Shown here: one piece after another, positions 45,893 through 60,800 of the stretch | How the letters are laid out: the number at the start of each line of letters is the position of its first letter | Position numbering within the stretch: the stretch's first letter is position 1 | Source of the DNA: Scenedesmus sp. ARA3 | Taxonomy: Eukaryota; Chlorophyta; Chlorophyceae; Sphaeropleales; Scenedesmaceae | Direction: 5' to 3' | NCBI GenBank assembly: GCA_004335835.1 | Contig: RWJK01001731.1 | Location: 426 to 64,425 of the forward strand | DNA length: 64,000 bases | Notes under the pieces: generated by a model | What the model saw: only the letters and a program-made list of their open reading frames with translations | Database searches by the model: none | Told to the model about the DNA's origin: nothing | Made by a program: the position numbers and the translations under genes

Positions 45893-48800
45893 GGCACCAA
45901 CAGGGGTGTCAGTGCATTTGTGTGCAGGGAGCAAAGCAAAGCATGTTGAACTCTGGCAAATGCAGTGCAAGGCGAGTGCTGTCTGTTATACTTGCACATA
46001 GAGCCACCATACACACAGAAGCTAGGTGTGCTGTTGATCCAAGCGGACTCACCCTCAGATGCTAAGGCATTGATAAGCCTGTTTGCCAGCTGCAGTTTCA
46101 GCTGGCAGCGCTCGCTCTCTTTGATAGCTGCCTCCTTGTCCTCCACAGCAGCATTGAACTGCGCCTCAAGCTCCTGGACCTTGGCATTCAGCTCAGCCAC
46201 CTGCAGCAGAGAAGAGGGCAGTGACATCAAACGCTCGGCACAAGCAGTGCAGCTACACACACACACGGCACGCACAACCAACTGGTAAAGATTGCAACCT
46301 CAAAGGCGTACAATTGCCAGGCAACATCATCCATCGGCCATCAGCCCCTTCCAGGCCAGCTGCGGGTGCCAAACAAAAGCACTTGCGCTGTGATGGTGTC
46401 GCACCTTCTGCTGCACAGCAGCAAGGGTTGTGTTGGCCTCCTGCAGTGTGGCATTGGCTGCCGCCAACTCCTGCCTCTTGGGCTCCACTTCAGACACAAC
46501 ATCGTAGTACTTGACAATGTTGATTGCCCATTCACACAAGCCTGCTGCTGCCCTGCTCTTGTTGTAGATGACTTCCTTGTTGAAGTGGGGCAGCTCAAGG
46601 TAGCTGCGGCAAGCTTCCACCGTCTTGCGGGCAATCTGGACACAGAAGATACACAGGCAGAGGTGTGATGCTGTAATCAGCAGACGAAAGTAAGCATCAG
46701 CAGACACATACACAGCAGCAAGCATGCAGCGGCAGCATGAGAATAAGTGGATGAGTATGAGTGACCAAGTAGCTGTCGCACAAGGCACAAATGTCGTTGT
46801 CTGCGCCGCTGCTTTGCTGCAAGTCTGGTGGCTGGCTGCTGCGCACCTGCCCTTGATCAATGATGCCCTTGTAGCCCCTGAGCCTCTCCAGGAACTTGTC
46901 CACGTTGTTCATCAGCTTCTGGGCAGCGCCCCAGCTCTTGTCCTTAGGGTTGCCCTCCAGCAGGATGATCACAACCGCAGTGATGTCATCCACACCTGCA
47001 AACACCAGATTGAGCAACAATTGGCATATACAACAGGCTTGAGACACCATGTTGTCATGATGAAAACCGAAGATGAAGCACACACAAAGCCCCCAGAAAG
47101 TCCCATGTCATGCATGCAGTTGCCGAAGATATCCAGGGCACTGTCACAAGCAGTACATGCGCAGTCATCCTTCACATTGCGGTGGGTTACCAGCGCTTAC
47201 CTGTCATGGAGCGCGCCCTGCTGCGGGTCAGACAGCAGCATTGGAACAGCCGTGTGCTCTGGCGTGACAGACAACCTCAGCGCATACACAACCATCCTGC
47301 ACCATGCCCACCTGGAGGCGGCTTCTTGAGCGACTTTGCCTCTCCCAGGTCTTTCTTGTTGAGGGTGTCCAGAGCTGCCTCAGCTTGCGCAACCAGGGGC
47401 TCTGCTGCCGCCAGCTCCCGCTCACACACTGTCTGCTTCTCACTGACTTCACGCGCAATGACCGCACATTTGTCAGCCTCCACTTTGGCAGACTCGTTCT
47501 CCGCATTCACCTTCTCCTTCTCCACACCGACCTGCAGTGGCAGCCAGGACAGCAGAATCATACTGGTTGGGGATACCGCATGTAAAGTAGGCACGCTATT
47601 TCACCTGCAGATGCACTGCATGTACACAAACACGCCTGCCAAGCAACACAACAGGAACACACACCCCACGGAAGCATTACCTGTTCAGCAAAGACGTTGG
47701 CATTTGCCACCTTCTGCTCCACCTCGATAGCCATGGCGCGTGCGTTCTCGACCAACACATCCACCTCGCTTTGCGTTTTGTGCAACTTGTGCAAGCCATT
47801 CTCAAGCCTGCTCAACAGCAGCAGCGTGTCAGCGGCAGGCAGGTAGTAAACAGTTGCCATGCGCACATGCCATGCTGTACATGTGCAACCAGGCACGCAC
47901 AGTTACGTACAGGGGCCCTGGTTGCCCCTGCCAGCTGCTCACATGTTTGCACAGATGGCACCTGCCTGCAGCACACACTGCATGCTTTGTTTACTTGATG
48001 CCAGCGCGAGTGCACACACACACCTATCAATAGCTTCCTGGGTCTGCTTGCGTTTGCCAGTCAGCACATTCTTGTACAGCTTGATCAGCTCCAGGAACGT
48101 CTTGGGGGTGGTGTAGTTGTACCGGCGTTCGGCCTCAAAGAAGGCCTTGCTGGCCTGCAGCGCAGCAGCAGCACACATGGACATGCAACATAGACAGGCA
48201 CAGATGTTTAGCAAGCTTAAAGTGTATTGACCTGCGGCAAGCAAGCAACAACTAGCGCACAAACAAAGCCGCAACTCGTCAAGTGCACATGGCAGAAGCC
48301 CGCACACGCTAGCCACAACTGCCACCCACCTTGTTGACAGCAGCGAAGCTGAAGGGCATGAACTCTACCACAGTGTTGCGCACGGCCTCCGAATCCAGCT
48401 CAATGTCGTCCAAGAACTTGCGCGCCACGCTCAGGAGGCTGACCTCAGGCCAGGGCTGGAACCAGTCAATCACTGTGCTGTTGATGGTGGCCAGGAAGCG
48501 TTGGCTGCGCACCCTGAAGGCCTCACCAACTGGGCTGGCTGTGAAAGCCACATGCAAGTTGGCCTTGACCTTGTTGATGAAGGTGGCCCAGCAGTTCTCT
48601 GGGGTGTCAACCAGGCCCAGCGTCTTTGTCTCGCCACGGATGGCATTGATGATCTCATCACGATCCTCCTGCAGAGGCAGAGGCGTACACGCTGCTCAGC
48701 AGCTGATCTATGTACATGTGACAGCACCTGTGGTATGCCTGGGTGCGGCACGCCAGCAAAACGCGGTCCAAACCAAAGGCTGAACTGTGTGCATCCAGCA

Positions 48801-51800
48801 AGCTGCAGAGGCAGGTACAGCAACGTACGGCCACATGCCACACACGTACCTGTGCAAAGAGGTCTGGGATCTCTCCACTTGCCAGCAGGTCATTGACATA
48901 CACCAGCATGCGCTCATCCACCACTTGGCTGTCAGTGAACAGGAACAACAGGCCTTCGCCCTTGAGGCCTGCGCGCTTGTACATCTTCTGCAGATCCTCG
49001 CGGAAGCTGTTCAAGCTGTAGTTGCCACTGATGACGATAGTCACAGTACTGTAACCACAGATGTACGCAGCAAGCCTGCGGTGACATTGGAAAAACAGCG
49101 GACAAGGCAGCAAGCATGCAAAGAGTGAGCAGCAAGCACACATAATCAAATAACGCCTGTGGCTTGCATGTAGATGCCACCCTGCTGCAGAGCAGCGCAC
49201 ATGGCCAACATGCGGTACGACTAAACCCCATCCTGTAGCTGCACTTGCTGAATGCAGCCAATACCCACCGTGCCAGGGACTGCTTGCCACTTCCGCCAAC
49301 TCCCACCAGTAGTGCATGGCCGCCAGGGCTGCTGCAGATGCGCGCGATGCGTGCCACATGCTTCATGGCATCTTCAAACAAGACCAGGTTCATCACGGCA
49401 TTTGTTTCGTTGTACTCCAGCAGTGCCTCATTTAGCACCTTGTACATGTGCTGGTAGTCAGGTACCTGCACAGACCAGCCAAGCAGGCAGGGCAGAGTGA
49501 GAAGTTGCTGCTGGCAGCTGGTGTGCTGTTTGACGCAGTGCTGGCCCTGCCCTGGCTGGAACATACCACTTTAGCTTCACATCTCATCACTTCCCGCGCT
49601 TTTTGACATGCCGCGCCAACACACCTCATCATATGTCTTGTCGCTCAAGCCGCGTGCGAAGTGGCAGAAGATTAGCGGCCTGGCGTCCTTCTTCTTGTAG
49701 TAGTCATCAATGTCGTTGATGGCAAAATACTTCTTGGCAATTGCCACCGCTGCCTTGTTGTAGGTGTCAAGATCCTGCAGAGTCCAGATCAGGCGCACGT
49801 CACATCAGATGCAAGCAACCACAGCAAAGCAGCCGGCCACTCAAGAGATGCACAGTCAAACCAGGTGGTCAGGAGCAGGCAGAACAGTCCAGTGCACAGG
49901 CAGCACTGTCACTAGTAGCACTTATCCAGCTCACCTGCAAGGAGACCAGCCTGTCTGCATACACGCGCTCGCTTTCATGCAGCCACAGCTTGCCCCACTT
50001 GGTGCTTGTGTTCACGACGTCGGGGGTGCTCATCAGCAGTCCTTGGAACACATTTGCCAGGTGGCGCACAGTGAACCTGCGCGAAGGGCAGGTGCCACAT
50101 GTCGGCACATCAGGTGCTTAGATCACATGAACGGCAGTGATTGCTGCTGTTCTTGCCATGCATGCTGCAGTCACTTCAGCCAGCAGGTCCTGATGTTTGA
50201 GACAGCTGCTTCACTTTGATGGCTGTGTTAGTGCAAGGTTATGCCCGTACAGCAGCGCACAGCAGCATTGAACTGATCAGAGGCAAAGCTTACTCATAGT
50301 GGAAGTTCACTGCTGTCTTCCTGAACGTGCTGCTGACCCTGTCGTGCAGGGCCAGTGCTGCCTGCAGAATCTTTGTGCCCATCTCCTGGATCTCCTCCTT
50401 GAACTTCTTCAGGTGGCCCTGCAGCAGCAGCACCACAAGCACAGGTGATGTGACACGCTTGTAAGGCAGATACAGATGGTGTGCTGCGGTGAGTATTGCG
50501 CAGTTGATGCAAGCACTTATCACTCCATGTCGCTTGCAGCGGCCATGCACTGCTGTGCCACCCACCTGCAGGAACGTGCCGTAGATCTTCATCAGGCTGT
50601 CCTGGCCTGGGAAGCCCACAGCCAGGGTGAAGAAGAGGCGCTGCAACCTGGGGTTGATGGTGAAGCTGCCGGCGGTTGGGTTCATGCACGCCACATACTG
50701 CGTGTTGTTGATGTTCCTCTGTGTCAGCTTCTGGCGGTCAAACCTGCAAGAGCCAGACAGAACATTCGTAAGCACAAGCATAACCCCACTTCTGACGGTG
50801 TTGCACACAGCACAGCTGGAAGCCTGCAGGCAGCAGATGGTGCTGGTGCGCTGCTCACCAGTGTCCCCAGCCCAGGTGTTGGCGGATGAGGCTGATTGGC
50901 ATCGCTGTCTCGTAAGGGTCCAGCTTGGGCATGTTCAAGTCATCCACAAAGTAGATGAGCTGCTTGGTGCCGGGCGGGCCAAAGTTCACTCCAGCCTTCT
51001 TCTCAAGTGGCGACTCCAGCACCTGTGGCGGACCCAGCACACATGTGGTTTGATGCCACACTCAATCAAGTGCACCATCTATGGCTAGGCAGCAGAGCAT
51101 GCACATCTGAGGTGGCAGACGTGCTCCTGCAAGGAACTTGCGCGTAAGCAATCGCAGTCATATTGCCTGCAGCTCATGGCCTCTTAGGCTGTGTTTCCTC
51201 ACCTTCTGGAAGGACACCACGTCTGTGAAATAGTTGAAGCTGATGCCTAGGCTCATCATCTCCTCCGGCAGGCATGCCAGCTTGCCCTTCACCAGCTGTG
51301 TTTTGCCCACACCAGCACCTGCATGCACACATTGCGACACAGTCGTGAGCAGCATGCTTGTAGTTTTCAAGTCTCACACGATTTTCCAGGGTGGTTATTG
51401 TAGCGTGTTCACAACACCATCCTGCCAGATGTTGTAAGCGTGGTGCTGCCACTCTAACCTACCTCCTGCCACAGATTACTGCCACACGTTGTAAGCGATG
51501 TGGTGCCACTCTAACCCACCTCCCACAAACATGATGGGCTTGTGCAGGTCCACCATCATGTCCAGGAAGAAGCGCAGCGAGGAGGTCTCGGCTGTGGGCA
51601 CAAACATGCTGCTCATGGGCTTGGCGCTGTCGTACTGCACGTCCATCACCAGCTCAACCCAGGGCTGGAACTTGCCAGTCTTGGGGTTGACCAGGTAGTC
51701 ATACACAGTGCCCTTGCCTGCAGGGCAACAGATGTGGCACGTCACAGGGTGAGCATGGCTGGCTGGTGTCAATACTGCAGACCATATGATGGTGCAGCTT

Positions 51801-54800
51801 TCCTGCCAAAGGTTCTCCCGATGTAAACAGGTGAGCTGCTGACTTAATCACTGCACCTGATTGCGGCAACCCAGTGGTCGCCTGCGTTTTGCTGGCAACA
51901 AGTACGGCGACCACTCGCACCTGGCAGCTTCACAGTGGTCCAGGTTTGCTTCCACCACTTGTCAAAGTTGCGCCTGTAATCAATGCCGTCCTTCTCCACC
52001 AGCGCGCCACCAAAGGCCCAGATGGCCGCAAACACAAAGTACATCTCGAACAGGGCCTGGTCTGCCTTGTTGCTGAGGTTCTCTGGCTTGAGCACACCCT
52101 CCAGGATGTTGGTGAGCGTGGTGACGAAGTTCATGGTGGACAGCGGTGTGATGTGCCTGTAGGACTTCTTCATCTCGAAGATGGTGTCTGGCACATACTT
52201 GTCGAACAAGTCTGACAGCCACTGGGTGGGCTGGTTGGGGTCCTGGTGGGCGGCAGATAATACAAGGCAAGCGCAGCGTTAGTGACAGCAGCAGCCAGCA
52301 CCAAACATCAGCCTGCATGCACTGATGACATCATCTTATGTCAGGCGCTGTTTGTGCGGCAGTGGTGCAGGAAACCAAATCAAGCAACAGCGGTTCTGCA
52401 GTTCCTGTCAATAAACCATGCACATTCAACTCGGCATACCAGCCAGCCTCACCTTCCACTTTGCCTTCTCTGCGTATGGGCGCACTACACGCTGCAGCCA
52501 GCTCTGCACCATGTTGTGCCACTGCCGGCCCTCGCTCACGTACAGGATGCCTGCACGTGTGGCTGTAGCTGGTGTGGCATACTTGAGGTCGCGGATCTCA
52601 AATATCATCTTCATGTGCGGCAGCAGCCTGATGCGCTCGTTTGAAGGCAGTGTGAGCAGCCTGCTGTCGTCCATCACACTGTTCATGGACTCCACCCAGT
52701 TGGCATCCAGATCACCTGCGCAAACAGCAGGTCCCAGCACCAGTCAGCTACAAGCCTGCCACGATGGCGCTTGCAGGGTGCAGGCATTGTGCGCTAGGCA
52801 TGCACCATGGCAGAGCATGGTACAGCGTGCTCTGGCTTGCAGGTGTGAGCGGTACATAAGCACCAACAACAGTTGCAGCCCACGCACCATCAAGCAGGAT
52901 CCACTTGGGGTTGTCATCAGTGATGTTGGCCAGCTCGCGCATGCTGTAGGACAGCAGGCCATCCTGTGTAGCAGTTCAGGGCAGAGACAGCCAGACGCTC
53001 AGTGGCAGCTGAGAGCACATGCACAGACTAGCATCATGTCACCAGCAGCACCCTGTAACCTATCCACCTGCACAGATCAACTGCAACGTCACATGCCTCG
53101 CATTCTGCACCATGTCAACTTCCTGGCAACAGCAGTGCTCCAGTGGCTGCTTACACCTGCACGTTCACACCACCCACCTTCCACTCGCGTGTCGCCATGT
53201 TGACAAAGCCATACAGCTCCTGCGTGCTGATGCTCTTGGGGTCAATGTCACGGATGGTGACCTTCTTGCGGTTGGTCATCTTGAGGTAGTCATTCACCGG
53301 CTCTGCGCTGCCCTTGGTGATGGCGCGCGCCAGGACCTGTTGCAAGGGATAACACATCAGCACCGCTGTCAACACTAAAGCCTATCTGTGCTTCATTTAC
53401 GGCATCGCAACCAGACTTATGCAGCAGTTGAGCACCTGCACTGCAACTGCCATAACAAAGTGCACAGGCAACACAAGGTGAAGGGCAGAATTGCTGGCTT
53501 TCCTACTTTATCACATAACAGAGCGCAGCTCACCTTGTACACCTCTGTGCGGCCGCTGCCTGTTGGGCCCATGAGGAACACGCAATGCCTGATGGCCAGC
53601 AGCTCGCTCAGCTGCACCACCCGCAGCACAAAGTCTGCCTCTACGGTGAGCTTCATTTCAGCTGTCACTTCGCTGATGACCTTCTCAAACGCCAGGTCGC
53701 GCTTGCGGGGTGGGTCAACGCCTGGGAACAGGTCGTTCAGCAGGCCCATGAAGATCACCATGTCCTGCAGAGCAGCAACGCAGCATGGCAGCAGGCGTTG
53801 CACAGCAGCAGGCATTGAGAGCAGCAACGCTGTCAAAAATACCAAAATGGTTGTGGACCGCTACCCCATGCTGGCAGTTCAAACACTTGACTGAGCTTGC
53901 TGCGTAACAATAGAGGCGCTATGCAACCCTGCTTCAGCTGGTGGCAGCAAAAAGGAGCAGATCACTGCTGCTTACACACCTGTGCCAGGATCTTGGGCAC
54001 ATTGAAGTCCCTCAGCGCTCTGAACAGCACATTGCTCTCCACCTGGCCCTCCTCAGCGCGCAGCAGGCTGCCCGCCACCACCAGCACAGACTTGATGGCG
54101 CGCAGGCCCCAGTCGTAGTGCTTCTGTGGTGACAGCAGGTCCTCCAGCAGGAAGTACAGGCTGGCAAACTTCTTGGCAAGCATCTTGGCCTCGACGAAGC
54201 CCTGCGCATGCAACGCAGCAAGCGCTCATGTTGAGTAATCACGCAGACATAGCACAGGCAGCACTTGCTTGGAAACAGAACAAAATTTAGTATGCATTCA
54301 TGCCGCACAGAAATGAGCTGTACGTAAGGCTTCCTGCATGCACCTGGTCAGCCTAGCTGCACTCCAAATCGCACCTCAGCCATCAGCATGTTCTCCATGA
54401 TCAGCTGCCTGTCAGGCACCACCACGGTGATGGGCCTGAAAAGTGCCTTGAGAGACTCTGGCAGCTCAGCACGCCCGATGTAGCCTGGGTTCATGGTAAT
54501 GAATGCGCTGGTGCCCTCCTCAAGCGGCATCTCAACGCCATCAGCTGCCACAAATGTCCAGCGCTCCACAGCAGGATGCTTCTCACCCGCCTTGTCAATG
54601 TACTCAAGGCCCCTGCAGGCAGGAGCAGGATCTGTCAGCATTGTCTGCATAACGTGTGCATGTGTTTTACGTGCTGACAGTACGTGATGAGCGGAGCTGG
54701 GCATCATCCTGTCGCTGCAGCCTTTATATGCCATTGCAGGTAACGTGCCGCATGCAATTTACCACCAGCCACAGCACCTCAGGCTTACCTGCCAGGCAGC

Positions 54801-57800
54801 AGTGACTTGCGCCTCTGTGCGTCTGTCACACACTTGTACTGCACACTGCACACGCTCAGCACCTCGGGCACCAGGCGATTGAACTCGTCGAAGCAGCCCC
54901 AGCTTCCACTGGCAGCTGCAGTACGCAAAGAAAACGTGACAGCACCAGCAGTGTTGTTGTTTGTTGCAGCTGAAAGCATACACAATCTAGCAAACTTGCA
55001 CTCCTGAACTGGGCGGTTGATGCACCATAACATTGATGCAGCGACTGTGACAATTGTGGTGCTGCAGCTGACACAGGCTGCCATACTCACCCAGACCCTT
55101 GAAGATGTCACCCATGGTGCGGTAGTCCATCTCAGGCGAGCAGTTGAACACGTACACCGGCTTGCCCAGCTGCGCCGACAGGTCCTTGGTGGTCTCAGTT
55201 TTGCCTGTGCCTGCAGGACCAGCTGGCGCTGTGCCCAGGCACAGCCAGCATGCCTGCGTAGCTGTGATGTAAATGCGATCTGTGGCAGTTGGTGCAGCAC
55301 AGCAGTGGCGCAAAGGAGGTGTCAGGCTTCGGCATTGTGCAGGACGCAACAGGTACGAGCGCGGTGCTGTCTAATGCACCACATTGCTGCTTGCCCCTTG
55401 CAGTGGTGGTGTGTTGCGCATTTGAATGCAAACCAGAGCCTTCTCCTGCATGATTTGCCCCAAACAGGCCTAACACCTTCTGGAGGTTGCATGCACCACG
55501 CTGCAGCATTCACCACGCACCTGTGAGGGGTGTGATGACCAGGCGTGGGCCGTTGCCCAGGTACTCATAGCCATAGGGGAAGCTGGCGTCGCAGATGCGG
55601 ATCCTGCAGTCGTTGATGGATGCATCCCAGTAGCTGCGCAGCTGGCACATCCACAGGAAGCAGTCCTGCTTTTCGCTGCCGCCCTCCACAATGTTGGTCA
55701 CGATGTCACGGCTGTGCGCGTCAATGGTGATCATGTTCATCACCTTCTGGCGCTCTGACTTGGGCAGGTTGGTGCGCGTGACCTCAATAAGGCGTGTGAG
55801 CTGCCTGACTTGCTGCTCGTTGTACTTTGCCATGGCCTGGCGGTCGCCCTTAGCCATGTTCTGGAAGGCCTGCAAAAGGCACAGAAACACATAACAGGGT
55901 GGTTAAACACAGCACAAACACACACAGCGACATTACAAGCTGTAAAAGCCACAAGACTGCTTGCTTGCGCTTTTAGTTGATAAGCCAGCCGGGCATTGAT
56001 GAGCCTAATGTACACTGCTGGTTCTGCGCATGCACAAGGGATCTAGTGGCTGTGCTCAAATGATGCTCACCTGCTCCACCTCCTGGCACCAGAAGATCTG
56101 GTTGACCACCAGGATGATCTGGCTGGGCCAGTCAAAGAGCCACTTGTCGCGCGGCTTGCTGGTGTAGTCGGTCACACTATCACGCAGCACGTTGCGCAGC
56201 TCCCCGCGCATCTTGCCGACAATGTCATTCATGTACATCTCAACCTGCAGCATCAGGCGTGACCAGAAACGGCGTTAGTATCTGGGCGCTCAGCATGTTG
56301 GAGCATGAAGGTAGCCCTGGGTGTTGGTTCTGCTGCAGACAGTCCCTTTCACAGCAATGCATGTAGGTTAATGACATACAGTGACAGTACGGCACCAAAG
56401 CAACACCTGCAGCCTGAACTTGCCTTGTCCTCCAGTGGCAGGGGCTGCTTGAAGCCCACGTACTCTTCACCAATGGATGACACCATACCCAGTGCCTTTG
56501 GCCGCTGGCCAGGTGGTGGGTTCTCATTGTCCAGCTTGAGCTTGTCAATGGCCTGGAAGCACTTGGACATGTGCTGCATCACCTGTGGATATGACACACA
56601 CACGCAGAGGCAGTCAGCTGTTACGCAGGGTGTCACACATGCTGTGACCAGTGGCGTCACCTCCGCTGCTCGGACTGTCAGTCAAGCATTTGACTGCATT
56701 TGAGTAGCTGTGGTGAGGGCTCACCTTGACTGGGTTGTTGCCGTTGGATAGGATGTCCAGCAGGTCGGCTGTTGACACGAAGTAGAAGCGTGGGAACGCC
56801 CTACGCTTGCTCTCCATGTAGTCAGCAAGCGCTTTCTCACACACCTGTGGGCAAACACGCAGCCGAGCACATGGATTTGCCTCAGCATAGCATACTTTTG
56901 AGTAATGCCCAATTTAGGTGCAATTGCTGCTGGGGAGTATGGGAGTTGTTGCGACTGTTGGTGATTATTCAAGCTGCTAGGTGCATGGCACCTGCGTGGA
57001 AGCACTATGCAGTGCTCCATGTCATACAGGCCTCCAGCAGCGCCCAATGCCTGCCAACAACTCACCTCCAGCTCGCTCTGCTGCTTCTCCAAGAACTTGA
57101 GCAGGCCGTCCTTGCCACAGCAAGCGACACAGTTCTGCACCTTCTTGAACTCTGCCAGCACGCTCTTCACATCTGCATCAATCTTGGCAAAGCGCAGCGT
57201 AGCTTCTGGCAGCTCTTTCTTGACTTCTTCGCTGGCCACAAAGAGGCTCTCCAGGTAGGCCCAGGTGCGCTGGATCTCAGTCAAGATCGCCACCACGTCA
57301 GCCACTGCCATCAGCTTCTTGTTCCAGCCCAGCACCAGGTCCCGGAAGGTGTTCATGTAGCGGTTGGCCATCATGCCCTGCACCAGCACCTGGTTGTCCT
57401 CCAGCATCTGCACAGACATTTCCAGACGACAGCACAACATGACGAGGTAGTGAGACATTGTCGGCTGCACTGGTGGTCCATTTCGCGCTTCAAGGGTGGC
57501 TGCAGCTTGGGCCCAAGCTAATGTGTGGCACACAAAAGCAATGCAGGACCAGTGGTGCTGCACACAGCCAAGAATGGTGCTGCACTCAGCCAAGAACAAC
57601 GTGCTTGTTTGCAGACTATCCAACACACCTCAAAGTCTTCCTCTGCCATCTTAACAGTGTACACGTCTGTCGTCTTGTGCTGGTGGAACTGGAACACCAT
57701 CTTGGCCCAGTTCTCCTCCAGCTTGTTGAGGCCGTTCTCCATCTTCTCCTCCTTCTGCGCCCTATCCACGATCTCCCCAACTTCTTCCTCAAATTTATGC

Positions 57801-60800
57801 AGCTGCAATGCCAGCAGGTCATCCAGCTTGAAGGATGGGTCTGACACATTGAAGGTCACCTGCGGATTGCAAGGGCCGTAGGAACACCAGCATGTTAGTA
57901 GTTCGTCACTAACACGTGCTATACGTAGGTGGCATCCAGCAAGCCGTCAATTACACGCACAGCAATGTGCTTAAGCTCATTTAAGGATGTTTGGTGAAGC
58001 AAGCAGCATGTACTTTTGCAGCATACTGAAGCCACGTGCTAGGAACGCAGTGGCTGTGGCTCCTTGCCTTGGTTGCCTCCATCAGCTGCTGCCAGTGCCT
58101 CTCCCTCATGGCTGGGCTGCGCAGGTCTGCCACCAGCGGCACTGACACCAGGAAGTTCTTGACCATGTTGTCCAAGCCCTTGAACACATCCTCGTCACGG
58201 ATCTGAAAAGGGCCACAGCGCGTTTGGGGGCGGTAGCAATAAAGATGCGTCAGCACGCATGATGGGTGGTACCATACAATATCTGCATGTGTGCGCCAGT
58301 GCCGGTGAGTGTGCATGCAAGCAGGTGTGCGCTTGCTTGCTGCTTGTGTTCATGTGTTCGCATGTGTGTCTGCATGTGTGCGCATGTGTGCGTGCTGTTT
58401 GGATAGCGCTGGTGGAGAGCATGTGTGGGTGTGCTGCGAGCTGATCTGTGCTTTGCTGCGTCACTGCAGCCCCCAAGCTTAGTGCAAAAACAGCGGTGTC
58501 CACAACATTACGCCGATCAAACACACACCCCACTACATCCCACCTTCTTTGACAGCGACTTGACCTCCTTGACAAACTGCTTAGCACCCTCCCCCATCTC
58601 TGAGGTGCTGATGTCACTCCACAGTGTCTGGTGCCAAGACTGCAAAGGCAGCAGCAGCAGCAACAGCATGTTTTGTGACGCACTACACTTGTAGGTTTCT
58701 GTCGCCTTTCTGGGGTGCTGCCCAGCCACTGTGCCGAATCTTCTGACAACAGCTGGAACATGATCACATGCTACAGCTAGCTTTAGTGTGACATCCACTG
58801 TAGCTGTTCACCACGTCTCCGCCGCCTTTTGCCACACCTGGAATTGGGTCTCGCACAGCATTGTGCAGTCCCATACATCCTTCACTGCCACCAGGTCTTC
58901 ATGCAGCTCCTTGAGTGCCGCCGTCACAGGGCCCATTGCATCGGTCAGCTCGAAAATGCTTGCCAGCTCAGCGCACTGGCTGCACTCCTTGCGCAGCTTG
59001 GCCAGCTCTGCAGCAGCAGTGTTGAGCTGGCCGTATGCAGCTTCGCAGCCTGTGGCAAACTTGTACAGGGAGTTGCTGTGGAAAGCTGTCTTGTACTGCC
59101 CCACACGTGCAGTGAAGGCCTCAATGTCCTTGCGGATGCGTTGTGCTTGAGTAGCCTGTGAGCAAGGAGGGCAGCAGAGAGGAAGATGGCATGGCAGCAT
59201 GTTAGCAGCTCCAACCCACACCAATAATGAGCCAAGGGACTTGAGCAGGAAGGTGGATAGATTACACGTGTGCTGCATCCAGCTACAGGCATGTGCAAAC
59301 ACTATAAGCTGCAGCGCTAGCACGCACTGCACAGGAGCTAGGGTGTCGTAGCACGCTGCTGCATCAGCAGCGCGCACCTGGATGGGCTCCACGCTGCTCT
59401 TGACCTGTGGCTGCAGCTTTTTGGCCTCATCCCACTTGTGAGCCACATCCTCCAGGCGCTTCTCAAGCTTGCTGGTTGGGATCTTGTCAGCAGCCAGCAC
59501 ACGCAGTGTCTCCTTCAGCTGCTCAATCAGCAGGTCGTTGTCGGACTTCTTCACCTTCACCTGTTGGCAGGGGGACATGATGGCAGCAGGGACCGTTTCA
59601 TATGCGGCATTTGGATTGCACCAGTACGCAGCTGTATGTGCTTACTGACAGGCAGCAGGGAAAACAGCTGAACACAATTGCTAGCTGCTATGAGACAGCA
59701 TAGCTGCGCCATGCAGGCCTCTTGCCAATAAGTTTGGTTGCTTTATGACATTTCGACCATTTGATGTGTGTTGAAATGCAAAATAAGCAGCACAAAGGCC
59801 GGCTTCTCACAACACTGACCTGATACAGTGCGTCCATTGTCTTCAACAGGCTATCAAAGCTCTGTGACAGCTTCTCCAGGTTCTGTGCCAGGTCCAGGCT
59901 GATGGCCTGCTTGTCCACCCAGGCCTCCAGGCTCTCCAGCAGCGTCACTGCGTCAACCTTCATTTTTGTGGTGAAGCTGTAGCTGGCCGCCAGTGCCAGC
60001 AAGTCCAGAGAGCACGCGCAGTCAAACTTGGGGGAACCGGCAGCTGCGTTGACCAGCACCAGCTTGCCCTTCAGCAGCGCAGCCAGGGCACCTGGAGACA
60101 GCGCAATACAGCACATTGCATTTGTGTCAGATAATTCCAGACACGTCAACACACGCAGCATGCAGATGTTTAAGATATTCCAGCAAATGTGTGCAGGGCA
60201 AGGGACACGCTGCAAGCACGCACGCAGCACATGTGCTTGCACTACACTTGCTTTTCACACGTATACAGTAGTCACCAAGCTTGTACAGTTGCACCCAGCT
60301 CACCTTGTGGGCCCACCAGGTCTGGGTGGCCATTGTACACGCGCTGCCAGGCCAATGCATCCACATTCAGCACGTACGCATCATTGAGTGGCTTGCCATC
60401 AATGCCAAAGCCACCATACAGCAGCAGCTGGCCGGGTGCGTACTCCAGCATTGTAGCACCCGTGCGTGCCGCTGGCCTTGGGCCAGTCATCACTGGGTTG
60501 ATGGAGCACACCAAGGTGTTGGTGTCCTCCATGTCAAACACCACAACCTCGTCAAGCACGACTGGCTTCTCTTCGGCGTCGGTGCTTGTCCCGCCCAGCA
60601 TGACAATCCTGCCCTCTGTTGCTGCAACAGCTGCACCCTTGCGTGGGCCTGGAGCGTCACCTTGCAGTAGTGGCTCAACCCAGTTGGCCACCTGCAGATT
60701 GTTCAGCAACCGGCAGAGGGATGCTCTTCACAGCCTGCAGTGACGGGCGTAACTATATAACAAGCGGCAGTCAACTGCCAGTAAAAGCCAGCGCCATAAG

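Noticed and set aside
58340..58420. TG/CATG-rich run as a possible regulatory or Z-DNA element
   Set aside because: It is an imperfect low-complexity stretch inside a dynein intron with no further evidence.
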